From Paratrimastix pyriformis (Eukaryota; Preaxostyla; Paratrimastigidae): a stretch of DNA of 64,000 bases. The translations under genes and the position numbers were made by a program. Positions within the stretch are counted from its first letter, which is position 1, and every line of letters begins with the position of its first letter. The stretch is from assembly GCA_027972325.1 (NCBI GenBank), contig JAPMOS010000061.1, forward strand, positions 1 to 64,000, in the 5' to 3' direction. Below are positions 62,769 to 64,000 of the stretch, piece after piece. The notes under the pieces were generated by a model. The model was given only the letters and a program-made list of their open reading frames with translations, had not been told where the DNA came from and ran no database searches.

Positions 62769-63191
62769 CGGAATACCGTGTCACAAAATGGACATGAGCA
62801 AAGGGGTCTTCGTCTGTTCGAGTGGGAGGGGGGGGGGGGGGTAGGAGGAATGGTGAATGGGAATGAGAGACGGCAGGCGGGCGGACCAGGGGAGTTGATG
62901 TGTGCAATGACAGATTCGGGTGTTCTTTCCGATTTAGGAGCAGCAATTTTTCTCCTAAAAAGAACTGCAGATCAAGGGGCGGAAGAGAATAAATCGGAAC
63001 TTGATGCGATGCATCGGACGCGGTGCCGGTTGATAGCACAAAGGTGCCGGAGGCGCAATCCTGGCCAATCATAGAATAAATATCAAATAACGGGAGGACA
63101 AACCCGAATCCTATTTGTGAAGAACTCGGGGTTTGAGATAGAACGCCGCCGGAAGTTGATGGGGGAGGGGGCGATTTGACGGGAGGGGCAT
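62769..63191. other. Intergenic or 5' region of the IQ-motif gene
   Basis: Contains a G run (62827-62842). A minus-strand open segment upstream of 62768 may include a further 5' exon but shows no domain. Confidence 0.4.
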
Positions 63192-63401
63192 CTAGAATCG
63201 GAGGCTAACCGACGAAATCAGACAAGAAAAATACAAACTCTGTTTCCCCTCGTCCGGGGAGGGGGATGCCTCGTTTATTGCGGGCTGGATTAATGTTGTG
63301 TCCATCTGATCGCGTGCGACTTGAATCAGATGTTTTCCTCCTTTAACGCGAAGTAGACGGGCAGCCGAAGTGCGGAGATAGGTATCCCACTCCTCTTTCA
63401 T
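63192..63401 (-). CDS. Small hypothetical protein
   Basis: ATG at 63401 encodes about 70 residues: MKEEWDTYLRTSAARLLRVK, then GGKHLIQVARDQMDTTLI and a hydrophobic end. It sits 72 bp from the divergent M16 gene. Length and the amphipathic start would suit a small organelle or complex subunit, but there is no match I recognise. Confidence 0.35.
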   Translation of the reverse strand: MKEEWDTYLRTSAARLLRVKGGKHLIQVARDQMDTTLIQPAINEASPSPDEGKQSLYFSCLISSVSLRF

Positions 63402-63473
63402 CGTCAAAACATTTGAGAAAACGGTTCCGGCCGAGAGTTTAGTGGTCTCTGTTGGAAAGACTAAGACGCCGGA

Positions 63474-64000
63474 TGCAGCCCACGATCTCCTGCCTCTCCA
63501 ACGGGATTCGGGTTGTTTCGCTCCACGACAAAAACTATGTGAACGACGTTCGTTCGATTGGCATCTATTTTGACGTACCCCAGAGCAACCCTGACTCTCT
63601 GGCCCCATGTCATGTTCTGAATCAAGCTCTCTCGCAGGTTCGCTGCCTGATGCTGGCCACACTCCCTGCTTCCTCTAGGGATCGTCTCATTTGGGAGCTT
63701 TCCCAGGGACACTTTCTGGTTTGTGGAAGGGGAACGATTCTTTCCCGATTCCTCCTCACTTCATTCCTAGTGCAATATTCGCGGGATTTGATCTCATATC
63801 GGGCCACCTTTCCCCGAGAGGAAAAGCCGGATCATGCCCTCCAATTGATGGCCAACCTTTGGCGTCGCGCGTCCTCCCTGACCAAGTCGGACACCGACGC
63901 GGCGGCCCCCTTTGTCTCCTCCCGCATTGAAGCTCTTCGTTCCGACCCGCAGGTCATTGTTGTGCTCTGACCCAATTTGAGACCCATTTCCACTCAGGAG
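63474..64000 (+). CDS. M16 metallopeptidase family, probable mitochondrial processing peptidase subunit (partial)
   Basis: ATG at 63474 opens MQPTISCLSNGIRVVSLHDK, the L-x-N-G-x-x-V start of the M16 fold. It continues VRSIGIYFDVPQSNPDSLAP and CHVLNQALSQ; after an intron (GTTCGCTG...TAG) RLIWELSQGHFL; after a second (GTTTGTGG...CTAG) YSRDLISYRATFPREEKPDH and ALQLMANLW, the R-E/D-x-(I/L)-x-Y-x-A segment of processing peptidases. The last intron starts at 63952 and the gene leaves the window. The zinc-binding HxxEH box does not appear where expected, which fits an alpha (non-catalytic) MPP subunit or core protein. It is possibly a fast-evolving organelle homologue. Confidence 0.65.

Overview
The window is eukaryotic nuclear DNA from a protist. 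Its host genes are GC-rich and interrupted by many short GT-AG introns (about 28-60 bases). Coding exons on both strands can be followed through these introns into complete, recognisable eukaryotic proteins. I cannot name the species. A mitochondrial-processing-peptidase-like gene at the right edge implies a mitochondrion or a related organelle. The 5' splice sites look unusual: most introns start GTCTG, GTTTG or GTCCG rather than GTAAGT.

Positions 1-19772 are an AT-rich (about 65% AT) graveyard of Polinton/Maverick-like sequence: a peptidase-S74 tail-chaperone remnant, VLTF3-like and ssDNA-binding-like remnants, a GIY-YIG nuclease, a protein-primed DNA polymerase B and a retroviral-type integrase. 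Two things interrupt it. One is a GC-rich DIRS retrotransposon (about 2212-8716) that still shows inverted terminal repeats and an internal complementary region. The other is a GC-rich host-like block (15240-17715) holding two tandem copies of a 1-kb unit. An 870-base non-coding repeat occurs in direct orientation at 1125-1993 and 18891-19772.

Positions 19773-34368 are mixed. They hold a possible 5' fragment of a host gene, a hairpin-bearing repeat in two copies, a 160-185 bp minisatellite, a second AT-rich virus-like element (helicase and integrase, 24360-28123) with a 237-bp inverted duplication, a tyrosine-recombinase retrotransposon tail (28124-28844), a MITE-like inverted repeat (29066-29411), and one large unrecognised host gene (about 29790-33200).

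From 34369 to the end the genes are dense: inositol-pentakisphosphate 2-kinase (IPK1, minus), gamma-tubulin complex component 2 (plus), TXNDC9/phosducin-like (minus), a giant protein with about 14 repeated D-x-P...W/Y-R membrane segments (minus), SGT1 (minus), the ribosome-maturation GTPase EFL1 (minus), an unrecognised plus-strand gene, a large IQ-motif disordered/coiled-coil gene (minus), a small unknown minus ORF, and an M16 peptidase (plus) that runs off the window. Neighbouring genes are packed closely (a 58-bp divergent promoter, a 5-bp convergent gap). Some introns, however, have swollen with homopolymer, micro- and minisatellite DNA.

The genes form no operon or pathway. They are ordinary housekeeping genes next to a nest of mobile elements. 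The least familiar host item is the giant repeat membrane protein. The least familiar mobile item is the hairpin-repeat family at 20561-23697.
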